NCBI GenBank assembly: GCA_041674705.1
Contig: JBAYVF010000002.1
Location: 1-64,000 of the forward strand
Direction of reading: 5' to 3'
Origin: Aquincolibacterium sp041674705
GTDB taxonomy: Bacteria > Omnitrophota > Omnitrophia > Omnitrophales > Aquincolibacteriaceae
Length of the DNA: 64,000 bases
The notes beneath the pieces are model-generated. The model saw only the letters and a program-made list of their open reading frames with translations. It was not told the origin of the DNA and ran no database searches. Numbering within the stretch: the stretch's first letter is position 1; the number at the start of each line of letters is the position of its first letter. The translations under genes were made by a program, and so were the position numbers. Below, piece after piece: positions 44,097-52,963 of the stretch.

Positions 44097-46556
44097 ATGG
44101 CCAGCGGATTCAAACAGTATCCTTTCGAGACAATAGAAAAAAAGTGGCAGACCTACTGGACTGACCATAAGACCTTCCGTTCTCCGGACCCCGGCGAGCC
44201 CGGCGGAGAAAAACAGAAATATTACGTCCTCGATATGTTCCCGTATCCTTCCGGTTCCGGTCTCCACGTCGGGCATTTGGAAGGGTATACCGCAACCGAC
44301 ATCGTCAGCCGCTATAAACGGATGTGCGGGTTCAATGTCCTGCATCCCATGGGTTGGGACGCGTTCGGGCTTCCCGCCGAGCAATATGCCATCGAGACCG
44401 GCACGCACCCCCGCGATACCACGAAAAAAAATATCCAGACCTTCAAGCGCCAGATCCAGCAGGTCGGTTTTAGCTATGACTGGGAACGCGAGATCGATAC
44501 GACCGATCCCCATTATTACCGCTGGACGCAGTGGATCTTTATGAAGCTTTTCGAAAAAGGCTTGGCCTACGAATCCGAGATCCCGGTGTGGTGGTGCGAT
44601 GGCTGCAAGGCCGTCCTTGCCAACGAAGAGGTGGACGCCAGCGGTACCTGTGAACGCAAGGGCCACAAGGATGTTTATCGCCGCCCGCTTCGTCAATGGA
44701 TCCTCAGGATCACGGCCTATGCCGAACGGCTTTTAAAAGACCTCGACCTTCTGGATTGGTCGGAGCCCATCAAGGAAATGCAGCGTAACTGGATCGGGAA
44801 GTCCACCGGCGCGGAGGTGAAATTTCAAATCTCAAATTTAAAATCTGAGATCTCTGTGTTCACCACACGACCGGACACGCTTTTCGGCGCGACGTATATG
44901 GTGCTGGCCCCGGAGCACGCGATGGTGGCAAAGATCACAACGCCGGAACAAAAGAAAGCCGTGGAAGCATATGTCGCCACCGCGACACACAAATCCGATC
45001 TCGATCGCACGGACCTCGCCAAAGAAAAGACCGGTGTTTTTACCGGAGCTTATGCGATCAATCCCGTAAATGACAAAAAGATCCCGGTGTGGATCGCGGA
45101 TTATGTGCTTATGGGTTACGGAACCGGCGCCATCATGGCAGTGCCGGGGCATGATACACGCGATCTTGAATTTGCGAAGGCTTACAAGCTTCCGATTGAA
45201 ATTGTGGTGCAGGCACCCGAAGGGAAAGAATCGTTGGGGTTTGTGGGGGACGGTGTCAGCGTGAATTCTGGGCTGATTACAGGCCTTCCTACGCCGGAAG
45301 CGAAACAAAAGATCACGAAATGGCTCGAAGAAAAGAAGATCGGGAAGGCAGCGGTTCAGTATAAGCTTCGGGACTGGCTTTTTAGTCGGCAACGTTATTG
45401 GGGGGAACCGATCCCGGTCGTGCATTGCGTGAAGTGCGGCCCGGTGCTTATTTCCGAGAACGAATTGCCGCTTAAGCTTCCTGAGATGAAAGATTACACA
45501 CCGACCGGGAATGCCGAGCCGCCTCTTGCCAAGGCGAAGGATTGGCTGAAATGTAAATGCGCGAAATGCGGTGGCCCGGCCATGCGCGAAACGAACACCA
45601 TGCCTCAATGGGCGGGTTCCTGTTGGTATTATCTCCGCTACCTCGATCCGAAGAACGCGAAAGCAGCGGTCGATCCGAAAAAAGAAAAATACTGGATGAA
45701 TGTGGATCTTTATGTCGGCGGCGCGGAACACGCGGTGCTTCATTTGCTCTATTCCCGGTTCTGGCACAAAGTGCTTTATGATATCGGAGTTGTTTCCACG
45801 CTTGAGCCATTCCAAAAACTCACGAACCAGGGCATGATCCTGGGCGAAGACAGCCAGAAGATGTCCAAGTCACGCGGCAATGTGGTGAATCCCGATGAGA
45901 TGATCGCGCAATATGGCGCCGACAGCCTCCGGCTTTATGAAATGTTCATGGGCCCGCTGGAAATGACCAAGCCTTGGGCGAATTCCGGAGTGGAAGGCGT
46001 CTACCGGTTTCTCGGAAAAGTGTGGCGCCTCTTTATCGATAAGGACGACAAGCTTCACGCGAACATTGTTCAGCGCGAGCCGAATGCTTCGGAGCTCAAG
46101 ACGCTCCACAAGGCAATCAAGAAAGTGACGGAAGATTTTGAAGGCTTGCGATTTAATACGGCGATCTCGGCCTTGATGATTTTTATGAATGAGATAATGC
46201 CGGGAGAAGACCACTCGCGGGAAATCCTCGAAAAATTCCTGCTTCTTCTGGCGCCGCTCGCGCCCCATGTGGCGGAAGAATTATGGCAGCGCCTGGGTCA
46301 CGCCAAGACGCTTGCGTATGAAAAATGGCCCGCGTATGATGACCAGTATCTCGTCGAAGATCAGGCGGAGATGGCTATTCTGGTGGGAGGTAAAGTACGT
46401 GCAAAAATGGTCGTTTCTCGTAGTGAGAACAACGATGTGATCCAACAGATGTCGCTGGAACACCCCCGCGTGAAAGAGCTGCTCGTGGGGAAGGTCGTCA
46501 AGAAGGTGATCATCGTTCCGGGGCGCACGGTCAACCTTGTGGTGGTGGATGCCTAA
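44097..46556 (+). CDS. leuS: Leucyl-tRNA synthetase
   Basis: The 819-residue class I synthetase has the HIGH-type site GLHVGHLEGYT at 57-60, the editing (CP1) domain (TTRPDTLFGATYMVLAPEHA, GTGAIMAVPGHD), ADSLRLYEMFMGP, and KMSKS at 588-592. It charges tRNA-Leu. Near residues 242-255 there is an unusual segment FQISNLKSEIS just before VFTTRPDTLFG, encoded by an AT-rich degenerate repeat (44819-44850); it seems to be an in-frame insertion at the entry to the editing domain. The gene lies 204 bases after tRNA-Leu, and its 3' end overlaps the next gene by 8 bases. Confidence 0.96.
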   Translation: MASGFKQYPFETIEKKWQTYWTDHKTFRSPDPGEPGGEKQKYYVLDMFPYPSGSGLHVGHLEGYTATDIVSRYKRMCGFNVLHPMGWDAFGLPAEQYAIETGTHPRDTTKKNIQTFKRQIQQVGFSYDWEREIDTTDPHYYRWTQWIFMKLFEKGLAYESEIPVWWCDGCKAVLANEEVDASGTCERKGHKDVYRRPLRQWILRITAYAERLLKDLDLLDWSEPIKEMQRNWIGKSTGAEVKFQISNLKSEISVFTTRPDTLFGATYMVLAPEHAMVAKITTPEQKKAVEAYVATATHKSDLDRTDLAKEKTGVFTGAYAINPVNDKKIPVWIADYVLMGYGTGAIMAVPGHDTRDLEFAKAYKLPIEIVVQAPEGKESLGFVGDGVSVNSGLITGLPTPEAKQKITKWLEEKKIGKAAVQYKLRDWLFSRQRYWGEPIPVVHCVKCGPVLISENELPLKLPEMKDYTPTGNAEPPLAKAKDWLKCKCAKCGGPAMRETNTMPQWAGSCWYYLRYLDPKNAKAAVDPKKEKYWMNVDLYVGGAEHAVLHLLYSRFWHKVLYDIGVVSTLEPFQKLTNQGMILGEDSQKMSKSRGNVVNPDEMIAQYGADSLRLYEMFMGPLEMTKPWANSGVEGVYRFLGKVWRLFIDKDDKLHANIVQREPNASELKTLHKAIKKVTEDFEGLRFNTAISALMIFMNEIMPGEDHSREILEKFLLLLAPLAPHVAEELWQRLGHAKTLAYEKWPAYDDQYLVEDQAEMAILVGGKVRAKMVVSRSENNDVIQQMSLEHPRVKELLVGKVVKKVIIVPGRTVNLVVVDA
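44819..44850 (+). repeat. In-frame ATTTCAAATCTC-type repeat inside leuS
   Basis: AAATTTCAAATCTC then AAATTTAAAATCTGAG within leuS. A related run (CTCAAATCTCAAATTTC and AAATCTCAAAG) lies in frame in the giant ORF at 62026-62054. Both encode a stretch like QISNLK. Confidence 0.6.
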
Positions 46557-48594
46557 AGTCGAGATCAGGAATCAAAAGATCCTTGTTGGGAAAAAAGAAG
46601 TTCCGCTTGTCTCCGGCGAAATCCATTATTGGCGCCTCAACCCTCATGCCTGGCGCGAAGCCCTCAAACGCGTCAAAGAAATGGGGCTCGAAATCGTTTC
46701 CACCTACGTCCCCTGGGATTTCCACGAGTACAAGCGCGGCCATTTTGATTTCACCGGCAAGACCGATGAAGCGCGTAATCTTAAAGCCTTTCTCGAATTG
46801 ACCCGCAAGGAAGGCTTTTGGGTCATCCTTCGTCCGGGTCCCTATATTTACAGTGAATGGCCGCGGGATGGCGTTCCGGATTATGCCTACCAGTATCACC
46901 GCTTGCATCCCAAGTTCCTCGCCTACGCCAAAGAATACCTGAAACAAGTCAGCAAGGTTTTCATGCCGTATCTCGCGTCGCGCAAGAATGGCCACATTCT
47001 GATGTTGCAGGCGGATAACGAGATCGATCCCTGGCCGGATGTCTTCGGGCATCAGTACGGACTTTCGAAAAAGCCGGGACTTTTCCAGGATTTCATGCGC
47101 GATTTTTACAAAGGGAATCTTTCGGCGCTGAACGAATGCTGGGGGACAAATTACACTTCTTTCCGGGAAGCGTCGCCTTTCATCGCGACCATGCTCGCTC
47201 ATGAAACGGGTCTTCCGCTGAAGGGGGATAAAGAGCTCAAGCGGCATCTCGATTATTTTAAGTTCAAGTATTGGTATTCCAAGGAGGTTGCGAAGGGGAG
47301 CATCCAGATGTATCGCGATCTCGGGGTCGATGTTCCGATCTACTTGAACACTTATCCTTTCTTTTACGCGCACGATTGGGCTGCTTTTCAGGAAGTCTCG
47401 GATGCCGTGGGGATCGATCTCTATCCTACCAATGAATTCAAAGAAGATGAGTTCGAACACCGGAAATTCTGCGACAAGATCCGTTATCTTTCGAGCGTTT
47501 CCAAACTTCCCTTTATTGCGGAATTCCAATCCGGGATCTGGCACGGCCGTCATTATGAAACGAGCGTGCTCACGCCCAACCACTACCGGATGATGTGTCT
47601 TTCCGCATTCCTCGCCGGGGTCAAGGGCTGGAATTGGTACATGCTGGTGAATCGCGACAATTGGTATATGTCGCCGATCAATGAGTGGGGGCGGGTGCGT
47701 GGCGAATTGTATGATGTTTTTACGCAGATCGTTTCCGCTTTCAAGCAACTCAAGCCGACTTCGCTTAAAAAGATAACCGAGATCGGCGTCACCTTCAATC
47801 CGCTCCAGTACGCGGCCCGGACGCTCACGCACAATAGTCCCATTCTCGTCGCGCTTTACCAGGGAGATGTCGACTATGATATGAGCGATCCTCGCTGTAA
47901 ACTCCCTGAAAAGAAAGTGCTCTTTTATTCCGGGAACCAGTGGCTTGAGAAGGCGGCGCATCAGAATCTTCGCAAGTATGTCGAGGCAGGCGGAACTTTG
48001 GTGGCATTCCGCTCGTTCCCTCGCAAAGATGATAATTTTAAACCATGTCAGGTTGTCGGGTTTGAAGAGCCGGAGCGCACCCTTTTTGAGTTTAAGCGGC
48101 ATTTCAAAATAACCCTTGGCAAAAGATCCGTGCCGATCGCGATCAATAGTTCGGTTTATATTTTTAAGGCTCAAGGGTGCGAAAAGATCCAGGCGGATCT
48201 CGGAACCTACGGAAGACAGACCGTCGGCTACATCAAAAAGATCGGCAAGGGAAAGATCATTCACCTGGGGATGGAGCCGGTTCCGGAGCTTGTGCTCGGG
48301 GTTTTGAACTATCTCAAAACGCCGCTGGTCAGTTATTCGACAACGCGGGACATCAAAACGGCGCTCTTCAGCCGTGGGAATCGGTATTTTCTGGTGGTGG
48401 TCAATAATGGCAATGAAGACAAGAGCGCGACGATCTGTCTTCCGGCGCTTGACGGTATCCCCGGAAAAATGACCGCTCGCGATCTGATGAACGGGGAAAA
48501 AACGGTTTATTCAAAAGAAGGCCGTCACCCGATCAATATTCATGTGGCGCGCAAAGACGGCCGTGTTTTAGAATTTTTGTTCTCCCGCAGTTAA
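46549..48594 (+). CDS. Glycoside hydrolase family 35-like enzyme
   Basis: The 681-residue protein matches the GH35 beta-galactosidase barrel: PLVSGEIHYWRLNPHAWREA, VSTYVPWDFHEYKRGHFDFT, WVILRPGPYIYSEWPRDGVP, the catalytic acid in LQADNEID (Glu158) and the probable nucleophile Glu325 in PFIAEFQSGIW. No signal peptide is seen, so it probably acts in the cytoplasm, unlike many GH35 enzymes. The C-terminal half (about 400-681) has no motif I can name. The ATG at 46549 overlaps the leuS stop region, so translation may be coupled. It could act on galactosides or on cell-surface glycan pieces. Confidence 0.8.
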   Translation: MPKVEIRNQKILVGKKEVPLVSGEIHYWRLNPHAWREALKRVKEMGLEIVSTYVPWDFHEYKRGHFDFTGKTDEARNLKAFLELTRKEGFWVILRPGPYIYSEWPRDGVPDYAYQYHRLHPKFLAYAKEYLKQVSKVFMPYLASRKNGHILMLQADNEIDPWPDVFGHQYGLSKKPGLFQDFMRDFYKGNLSALNECWGTNYTSFREASPFIATMLAHETGLPLKGDKELKRHLDYFKFKYWYSKEVAKGSIQMYRDLGVDVPIYLNTYPFFYAHDWAAFQEVSDAVGIDLYPTNEFKEDEFEHRKFCDKIRYLSSVSKLPFIAEFQSGIWHGRHYETSVLTPNHYRMMCLSAFLAGVKGWNWYMLVNRDNWYMSPINEWGRVRGELYDVFTQIVSAFKQLKPTSLKKITEIGVTFNPLQYAARTLTHNSPILVALYQGDVDYDMSDPRCKLPEKKVLFYSGNQWLEKAAHQNLRKYVEAGGTLVAFRSFPRKDDNFKPCQVVGFEEPERTLFEFKRHFKITLGKRSVPIAINSSVYIFKAQGCEKIQADLGTYGRQTVGYIKKIGKGKIIHLGMEPVPELVLGVLNYLKTPLVSYSTTRDIKTALFSRGNRYFLVVVNNGNEDKSATICLPALDGIPGKMTARDLMNGEKTVYSKEGRHPINIHVARKDGRVLEFLFSRS

Positions 48595-48634
48595 GAGAGA
48601 TTTTTAAAAGTAGCGATTTTTGAGAGGAACGATC

Positions 48635-49444
48635 ATGTACGAGACCTTTTTTGGGCTGAATGAATCTCCGTTTAATGTGACGCCGGATCCGCGTTTTGTC
48701 TATTTGAGCCGGCATCACCAGGCGGCGCTCTCCGCGATGCGCTACGGCGTGGACCGGCGCTCGGGGTTCATCCAGATCACCGGCGAGATCGGGGCGGGGA
48801 AGACGACGCTTTCGCGTATGTTCCTCCAGCAGCTGGGCGAGAATGTTCACACCTCGCTTGTTTTTAACCCGAAGCTTTCTGAACTGGAGCTTTTGCAGGG
48901 GATCGTCGAGGATTTCGGACTGAAGCCAAAGGCAAAGAGGCGTAAAGAATATTTTGACTGCCTGAACCGTTTTCTTCTTGAAGAGAGCGCCAAAGGATTT
49001 AATGCAGTGGTGATCGTCGACGAGGCTCAGCTCTTGCCGCCGCGGGCTTTGGAGCAGATCCGGCTTTTATCCAATCTCGAGACCACAACGCAAAAACTTT
49101 TGCAGATCATTTTGATGGGGCAGCCGGAGCTGAAGGATCTTCTCAAGCGTCCGGATCTCAAGCAGCTTCGTCAACGCATTACCGTGCGTTGTCATTTGCC
49201 GGAGCTGAGTCTTGAAGAGGTGGGGCATTACATCGCGCATCGTTTAAGCGTGGCAGGGGCGCGTGAGAATTTTTTTTCGGCCGAAGCCATACAGCGCATT
49301 TACGAACTTTCCTCGGGGATCCCGAGGGTTATTAACGTGCTGGCGGACCGGGCGATGCTCGCCGCCTATGCCAAAAGTACTTTTGTGATCGATCCGGTGC
49401 TGGTGGAATGCGCCGAAGCCGATCTCCAGGGGGTGAGTGTATGA
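48635..49444 (+). CDS. ExeA-type AAA ATPase
   Basis: The 269-residue protein begins with the ExeA/GspA motif MYETFFGLNESPFNVTPDPR and has Walker A GEIGAGKTT (50-58), Walker B AVVIVDEAQLL near 125, and the sensor region ILMGQPELKDLL, LKQLRQRITVRCHLPEL. Relatives occur in type II secretion and exosortase-linked polysaccharide systems, where they likely move peptidoglycan-bound or secretion components. ATG at 48635 follows AGAGGA. The gene overlaps the GspB-like gene by 4 bases, a standard ExeA/B pair. Confidence 0.9.
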   Translation: MYETFFGLNESPFNVTPDPRFVYLSRHHQAALSAMRYGVDRRSGFIQITGEIGAGKTTLSRMFLQQLGENVHTSLVFNPKLSELELLQGIVEDFGLKPKAKRRKEYFDCLNRFLLEESAKGFNAVVIVDEAQLLPPRALEQIRLLSNLETTTQKLLQIILMGQPELKDLLKRPDLKQLRQRITVRCHLPELSLEEVGHYIAHRLSVAGARENFFSAEAIQRIYELSSGIPRVINVLADRAMLAAYAKSTFVIDPVLVECAEADLQGVSV

Positions 49445-49920
49445 GTCTGATCCAGCAAGCTTTGGAAAAAACAAGTCGTGTGCAGGAAACAAGAACCGCA
49501 AATCCGTCTCCGGCGCCGAAGGTGTATGAACGCGATCCAATGGGAGCGGCTCTCGAACAGGAGCTTACCCAGGTCCAGCAATCCTATGCCAGGCGGAGAA
49601 AATTTTACTGGAAAATTTCCTTGGGAGTGCTGGCGGTATTTTTTGTTGCCGGACTTTCTTATGTGGGGATCCGGAGCAGTCATTCAGTAGCAAAGGTCTC
49701 GTCAGGCACGGTCACGTCTCATGCTCCGCTCAGGATCTTTTCCGGGACTCTCTATCGTCTTACGGGGATCACGAGTGCCGATGGAAAGTCGATGGCCGTG
49801 ATCAACGACCAGATCGTCAGCGTGGGGGATCCTCTTTCCGGCAAAGCCATGGTCAAAGCGATCGGCAATGGAGAAGTTCGTTTGGATGTCCAGGGAAGAG
49901 AGATCAAGCTTACGCTCTAA
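49441..49920 (+). CDS. GspB/ExeB-like membrane protein
   Basis: The 159-residue protein has a cytoplasmic N-terminus (MSLIQQALEKTSRVQETRTA), one membrane helix (ISLGVLAVFFVAGLSYVGI) and a small periplasmic domain whose LTGITSADGKSMAVINDQIV, SVGDPLSGKAMVKAIG pattern matches GspB-type PDZ-like folds. It probably couples the ATPase encoded upstream to the secretin or outer-membrane side. Its ATG overlaps the exeA-like stop codon (ATGA). Confidence 0.8.
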   Translation: MSLIQQALEKTSRVQETRTANPSPAPKVYERDPMGAALEQELTQVQQSYARRRKFYWKISLGVLAVFFVAGLSYVGIRSSHSVAKVSSGTVTSHAPLRIFSGTLYRLTGITSADGKSMAVINDQIVSVGDPLSGKAMVKAIGNGEVRLDVQGREIKLTL

Positions 49921-49936
49921 AGGAAACGGACTTCGA

Positions 49937-50038
49937 ATGGCGCCGCTTTCGAAATATCAAAACACCCTCCTTGTTTTTCTGCTCTTAGCGCTCGCCATCG
50001 TTATCGCTGTAAGATGGTACTTGGTACATAGTACATAG
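49937..50038 (+). CDS. Candidate membrane microprotein ended by a repeat
   Basis: The ATG at 49937 opens a 33-codon frame coding for MAPLSKYQNTLLVFLLLALA then IVIAVRWYLVHST: one membrane helix. The stop and last codons lie in the degenerate GTAC repeat starting at 50013, so the repeat may have truncated a longer gene or created this end. A weak AAGGA is upstream. Confidence 0.35.
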   Translation: MAPLSKYQNTLLVFLLLALAIVIAVRWYLVHST

Positions 50039-50092
50039 TACTTGGCGAAAAGCGGGGGTGACGGCTCGCCATGTACCATGTACTAAGTGCTC
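50013..50092. repeat. Degenerate GTACTTGGTAC-type repeat, inverted
   Basis: GATGGTACTTGGTACATAG then TACATAGTACTTGGC on the left and CATGTACCATGTACTAAGTG on the right form inverted copies around a GC-rich middle. Similar words (GTACTACGTACCAAGTACTA) are inside the giant ORF at 62171-62200. Confidence 0.65.
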
Positions 50093-50180
50093 TGCGCCGA
50101 TTACAAGTGCTGCTTCAAGAAAATTCCAACCGAATATTATATTTATATTATTCATTAAGTTTATGTATAATGCACATATT

Positions 50181-52487
50181 ATGAGACTGCCGTTCTTGTG
50201 GGTAGCGCTGGGTTTTTCGTTCGGGATCGTCATGGAAAAGTATTGGAATTTTCCCGTCCGCTGGCTTGTGAGCGGACTTTTCGCGGGGATTCCTATTCTC
50301 TGGCTTTTTCGCGGGCGAAGGTGTTTTCTGGCTCTTTTTATTCTTCTCTTGGGTTGCTCAGGGATTCTTTGGGCGCGCCTGGATGCTTATGTCCCGGCGA
50401 ATGCGGTTCAGAATTTTGTGAGCCCCGAGCGCATGACACTTCGGGGAATTGTCAATTCTTTGCCCGAAATGAAAAAGAGGGGAAAGAAGACCACGGTTTC
50501 GTTGATTCTTAAAGCGCGTTCGATCACAAGGCAAGAGGGTGGGCGACGGAAGTTCCGCAAAGTAAACGGTAATGTGCAAGTTTTTTTGCTCCAGTCACCG
50601 GTTCTTCCTCAGGCCGGGGATGAGCTTCGTCTCTATGGGGAGCTGAGTGCGCCGAAGCAGGTTCTGAACCCAGGAGAATTCGACTACGGAAGTTTTTTAG
50701 CTCAAAAAAACATCAGCGCCCTTTTTCAGACGATCGGACAAAAAAGCGTTCGGGTGGTTCGGACAGGGTCGAGATTTTTGCCGGCCCGGATCCTGGCAGA
50801 AACACGGCGAAATTTAGCCGCGTTGATTGATAGGCTTTACTCCGCTTCGGAGTCTGCGATCCTGAAGGCGCTGGTGCTGGGGTTGAGAAGCGATGTGGCG
50901 CCTGACGTCCGGAGCCAGTTCATGAAGACCGGAACGATCCATTTGCTCGCGATCAGCGGATTGAATATCACGATGATCGCCGGAACTTTTTATCTGATCT
51001 TTCTTTTTTCGGGGCTCGGGTATCGCAAAACCTCGTTTTTGACGATCCTGATCGTAACCCTTTACGTGGGGCTTGCCGGGGCCGGGATCCCGGTCCAACG
51101 CGCGGGGTACGGCTCCGTACTCGTGCTCGCAGGAGTTCTCATTGGACGGCCGGCAAACCTTTTGAACGCGCTTCTTTTTTCTTTTTTTATGATTCTCCTC
51201 TGGAATCCCAAAAGCCTTTGGAATATCGGATTCCAACTTACTTTTCTCTGCGTTTTCTCTCTCATGCTGATCCTGCCGCTTTTGTCACAATTCAGCGCCT
51301 GGACCTTGTCGCTGGGTTCAAGTCTTGCGGTGCTTTTCGGGACTTTCCCCGTCGTTCTTTATCATTTCAATATTTTTTCGCCCGTGAGCATCCTCGCGAA
51401 TCTCGCGGCGATACCGCTTTTTGACGCGGCTCTTTTCAGTGCGCTTTTCGCCCTGATCTTTAGCGGGGTGCCGCTCTTGAATATGCTTTTGATGAAGGGA
51501 TCTTCCTGGATCCTCGGGATCGGGCTTCTCTGGGTGAAATATCTTTCCACGTGGCGGTGGGGATATTGGTTCCTGGAAAGACCGTCCCCGGGCCTGCTTG
51601 CCGCGTATTACGCAAGCCTGGCGATGATCCTGTTCTTTCATAAAAAGGTTTTTGGTGGAAAGCGTTTGCTGATGGGCTGTCTTATCGGTTGCTGGATCGT
51701 GTTTTCAATCTCGTTTTTTATCGGATCCGGAAAAGGATTCGAGCTCACCTTGCTCGCGAGTGGCAGGAACCAGATCGCGCACGCGCGCTTCGCGAGCGGG
51801 GCGCATTGGCTTTTAAATGCCGGACGAAATTTTCCCTCCGACCAGGGCGAATGGCTAGTCGCGCCTTTTCTCAGGAATCGGGGGATCCAGCGATTGGAGG
51901 GAATCCTGATGGCCGATCTTTCCAAAAAGAACACCGGAGGTCTCGCCTCGATCTTGCGGGACTTTCCAATCCGTTATCTGCTTTATCCTGTTGCATCTTT
52001 GTACGGGCCGGAGGAGTTTTGTATAAACCTCCGGAAGCTGGGCCGCAAGGCGAAGACTTTTCAGTCGGGAGATGAGGTCCGGATGGGGCCGGAGAAAATA
52101 CGGGTGATCGCCGAGTCGCCAAAAGGGGCTGCTTTCTTGATTGAATCGGGTCCTTGGCATATCCTTTTTATCTCTCGGTGGGAGGGCGAGATCTTCGCTC
52201 AACTTCTCGTGAGCGGCGAGCTTGAAATCCACGCAGTTTTCTTGCCAGGAGCCGTGCGGGAGATTCCGGGTGAGTTTCAAGATTGGTTGGACCGGGCCCG
52301 GCCCTTGCTGGTTATTTTGCCGGACTTGCCTCAGGAGCTTGCGGCATATTTGACTTCCCGTCGCGTCCCGTATCTTGATCTGAAGAATACCGGGGCGTTG
52401 CGTTTTAGAAGAAACGGCCCCCGGCTCGAGCTCGCGTCGTTCCTGTGGGGGTCTTTGGGCGTTTACTCGTATCCATATTCAGGCTAA
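50181..52487 (+). CDS. ComEC/Rec2-family DNA uptake channel
   Basis: The 768-residue membrane protein has the ComEC core: an N-terminal membrane and OB-like region (LRGIVNSLPEMKK...), the Competence domain with ALVLGLRSDVAPDVRSQFMK, GTIHLLAISGLNITMIAGTF, many helices, and a C-terminal metallo-beta-lactamase-like domain. In usual ComEC that domain has HxHxDH-type ligands; here the corresponding stretch reads MADLSKKNTGGL and lacks them, so catalytic activity may be lost. It imports single-stranded DNA across the inner membrane. The ATG at 50181 is chosen over 50058 and 50163; a TATAAT box lies at 50166-50171, so the leader would be very short. Confidence 0.9.
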   Translation: MRLPFLWVALGFSFGIVMEKYWNFPVRWLVSGLFAGIPILWLFRGRRCFLALFILLLGCSGILWARLDAYVPANAVQNFVSPERMTLRGIVNSLPEMKKRGKKTTVSLILKARSITRQEGGRRKFRKVNGNVQVFLLQSPVLPQAGDELRLYGELSAPKQVLNPGEFDYGSFLAQKNISALFQTIGQKSVRVVRTGSRFLPARILAETRRNLAALIDRLYSASESAILKALVLGLRSDVAPDVRSQFMKTGTIHLLAISGLNITMIAGTFYLIFLFSGLGYRKTSFLTILIVTLYVGLAGAGIPVQRAGYGSVLVLAGVLIGRPANLLNALLFSFFMILLWNPKSLWNIGFQLTFLCVFSLMLILPLLSQFSAWTLSLGSSLAVLFGTFPVVLYHFNIFSPVSILANLAAIPLFDAALFSALFALIFSGVPLLNMLLMKGSSWILGIGLLWVKYLSTWRWGYWFLERPSPGLLAAYYASLAMILFFHKKVFGGKRLLMGCLIGCWIVFSISFFIGSGKGFELTLLASGRNQIAHARFASGAHWLLNAGRNFPSDQGEWLVAPFLRNRGIQRLEGILMADLSKKNTGGLASILRDFPIRYLLYPVASLYGPEEFCINLRKLGRKAKTFQSGDEVRMGPEKIRVIAESPKGAAFLIESGPWHILFISRWEGEIFAQLLVSGELEIHAVFLPGAVREIPGEFQDWLDRARPLLVILPDLPQELAAYLTSRRVPYLDLKNTGALRFRRNGPRLELASFLWGSLGVYSYPYSG

Positions 52488-52490
52488 GAG

Positions 52491-52846
52491 CAATCCCAGT
52501 GCGATGAGGCATGCTCGCGAGACGGAACGGGCATGGTGGCGGACAGGAATCACCTCTCGAAATCGGCTGTTCACTCGCTCCAGTCCCAATACTTATTAAT
52601 TTCAACGAAGTTGAAATTGGGGCTGCCCTGATTACCCGGAGATTCTATATTTGTGAATCAGGGCTGCGGCGAGTGCCAGCCTGCGCTCTCGCTGATGGAA
52701 TCCGTTCTTTGGGGAACGGAACCAAGCTTCCATCAGCTCCGAGAGCTTTCTCGTGATGATTCCTGTCCGTCGAGTGAAGTTGAGCGCGCGAGCGAAGATC
52801 GCCTCGCCGGGGCGATCTGAGCGTTGTCGAAGCGCATTGGGATTGA
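52491..52846. repeat. Long palindromic element, possibly a MITE or structured RNA
   Basis: Outer arms CAATCCCAGTGCG (52491-52503) and CGCATTGGGATTG (52834-52846) are inverted with one mismatch. Inside, GGACAGGAATCA (52541-52552) is inverted exactly at 52757-52768. Nested hairpins follow: ATTTCAAC/GTTGAAAT, GCCCTGATT/AATCAGGGC, CTGATGGAA/TTCCATCAG with inner CCGTTC/GAACGG, and AGATCGCC/GGGCGATCT. No gene is apparent in 52488-52963. Confidence 0.75.
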
Positions 52847-52963
52847 TTCCAAAATAACGATTGAAAATGGGATGTATTGGGGCATTTCTATTGACAATTT
52901 TTCTGGGCCCATGATATAGTAACGCCTCGCAAATTTTCCTAACCCGAAGATTGTAAACGACTT

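Noticed and set aside
46531..48264. Long minus-strand frame (577 codons) opposite the GH35-like gene
   Set aside because: It mirrors the codon structure of a strong plus-strand gene with recognisable catalytic motifs and has no domain of its own.
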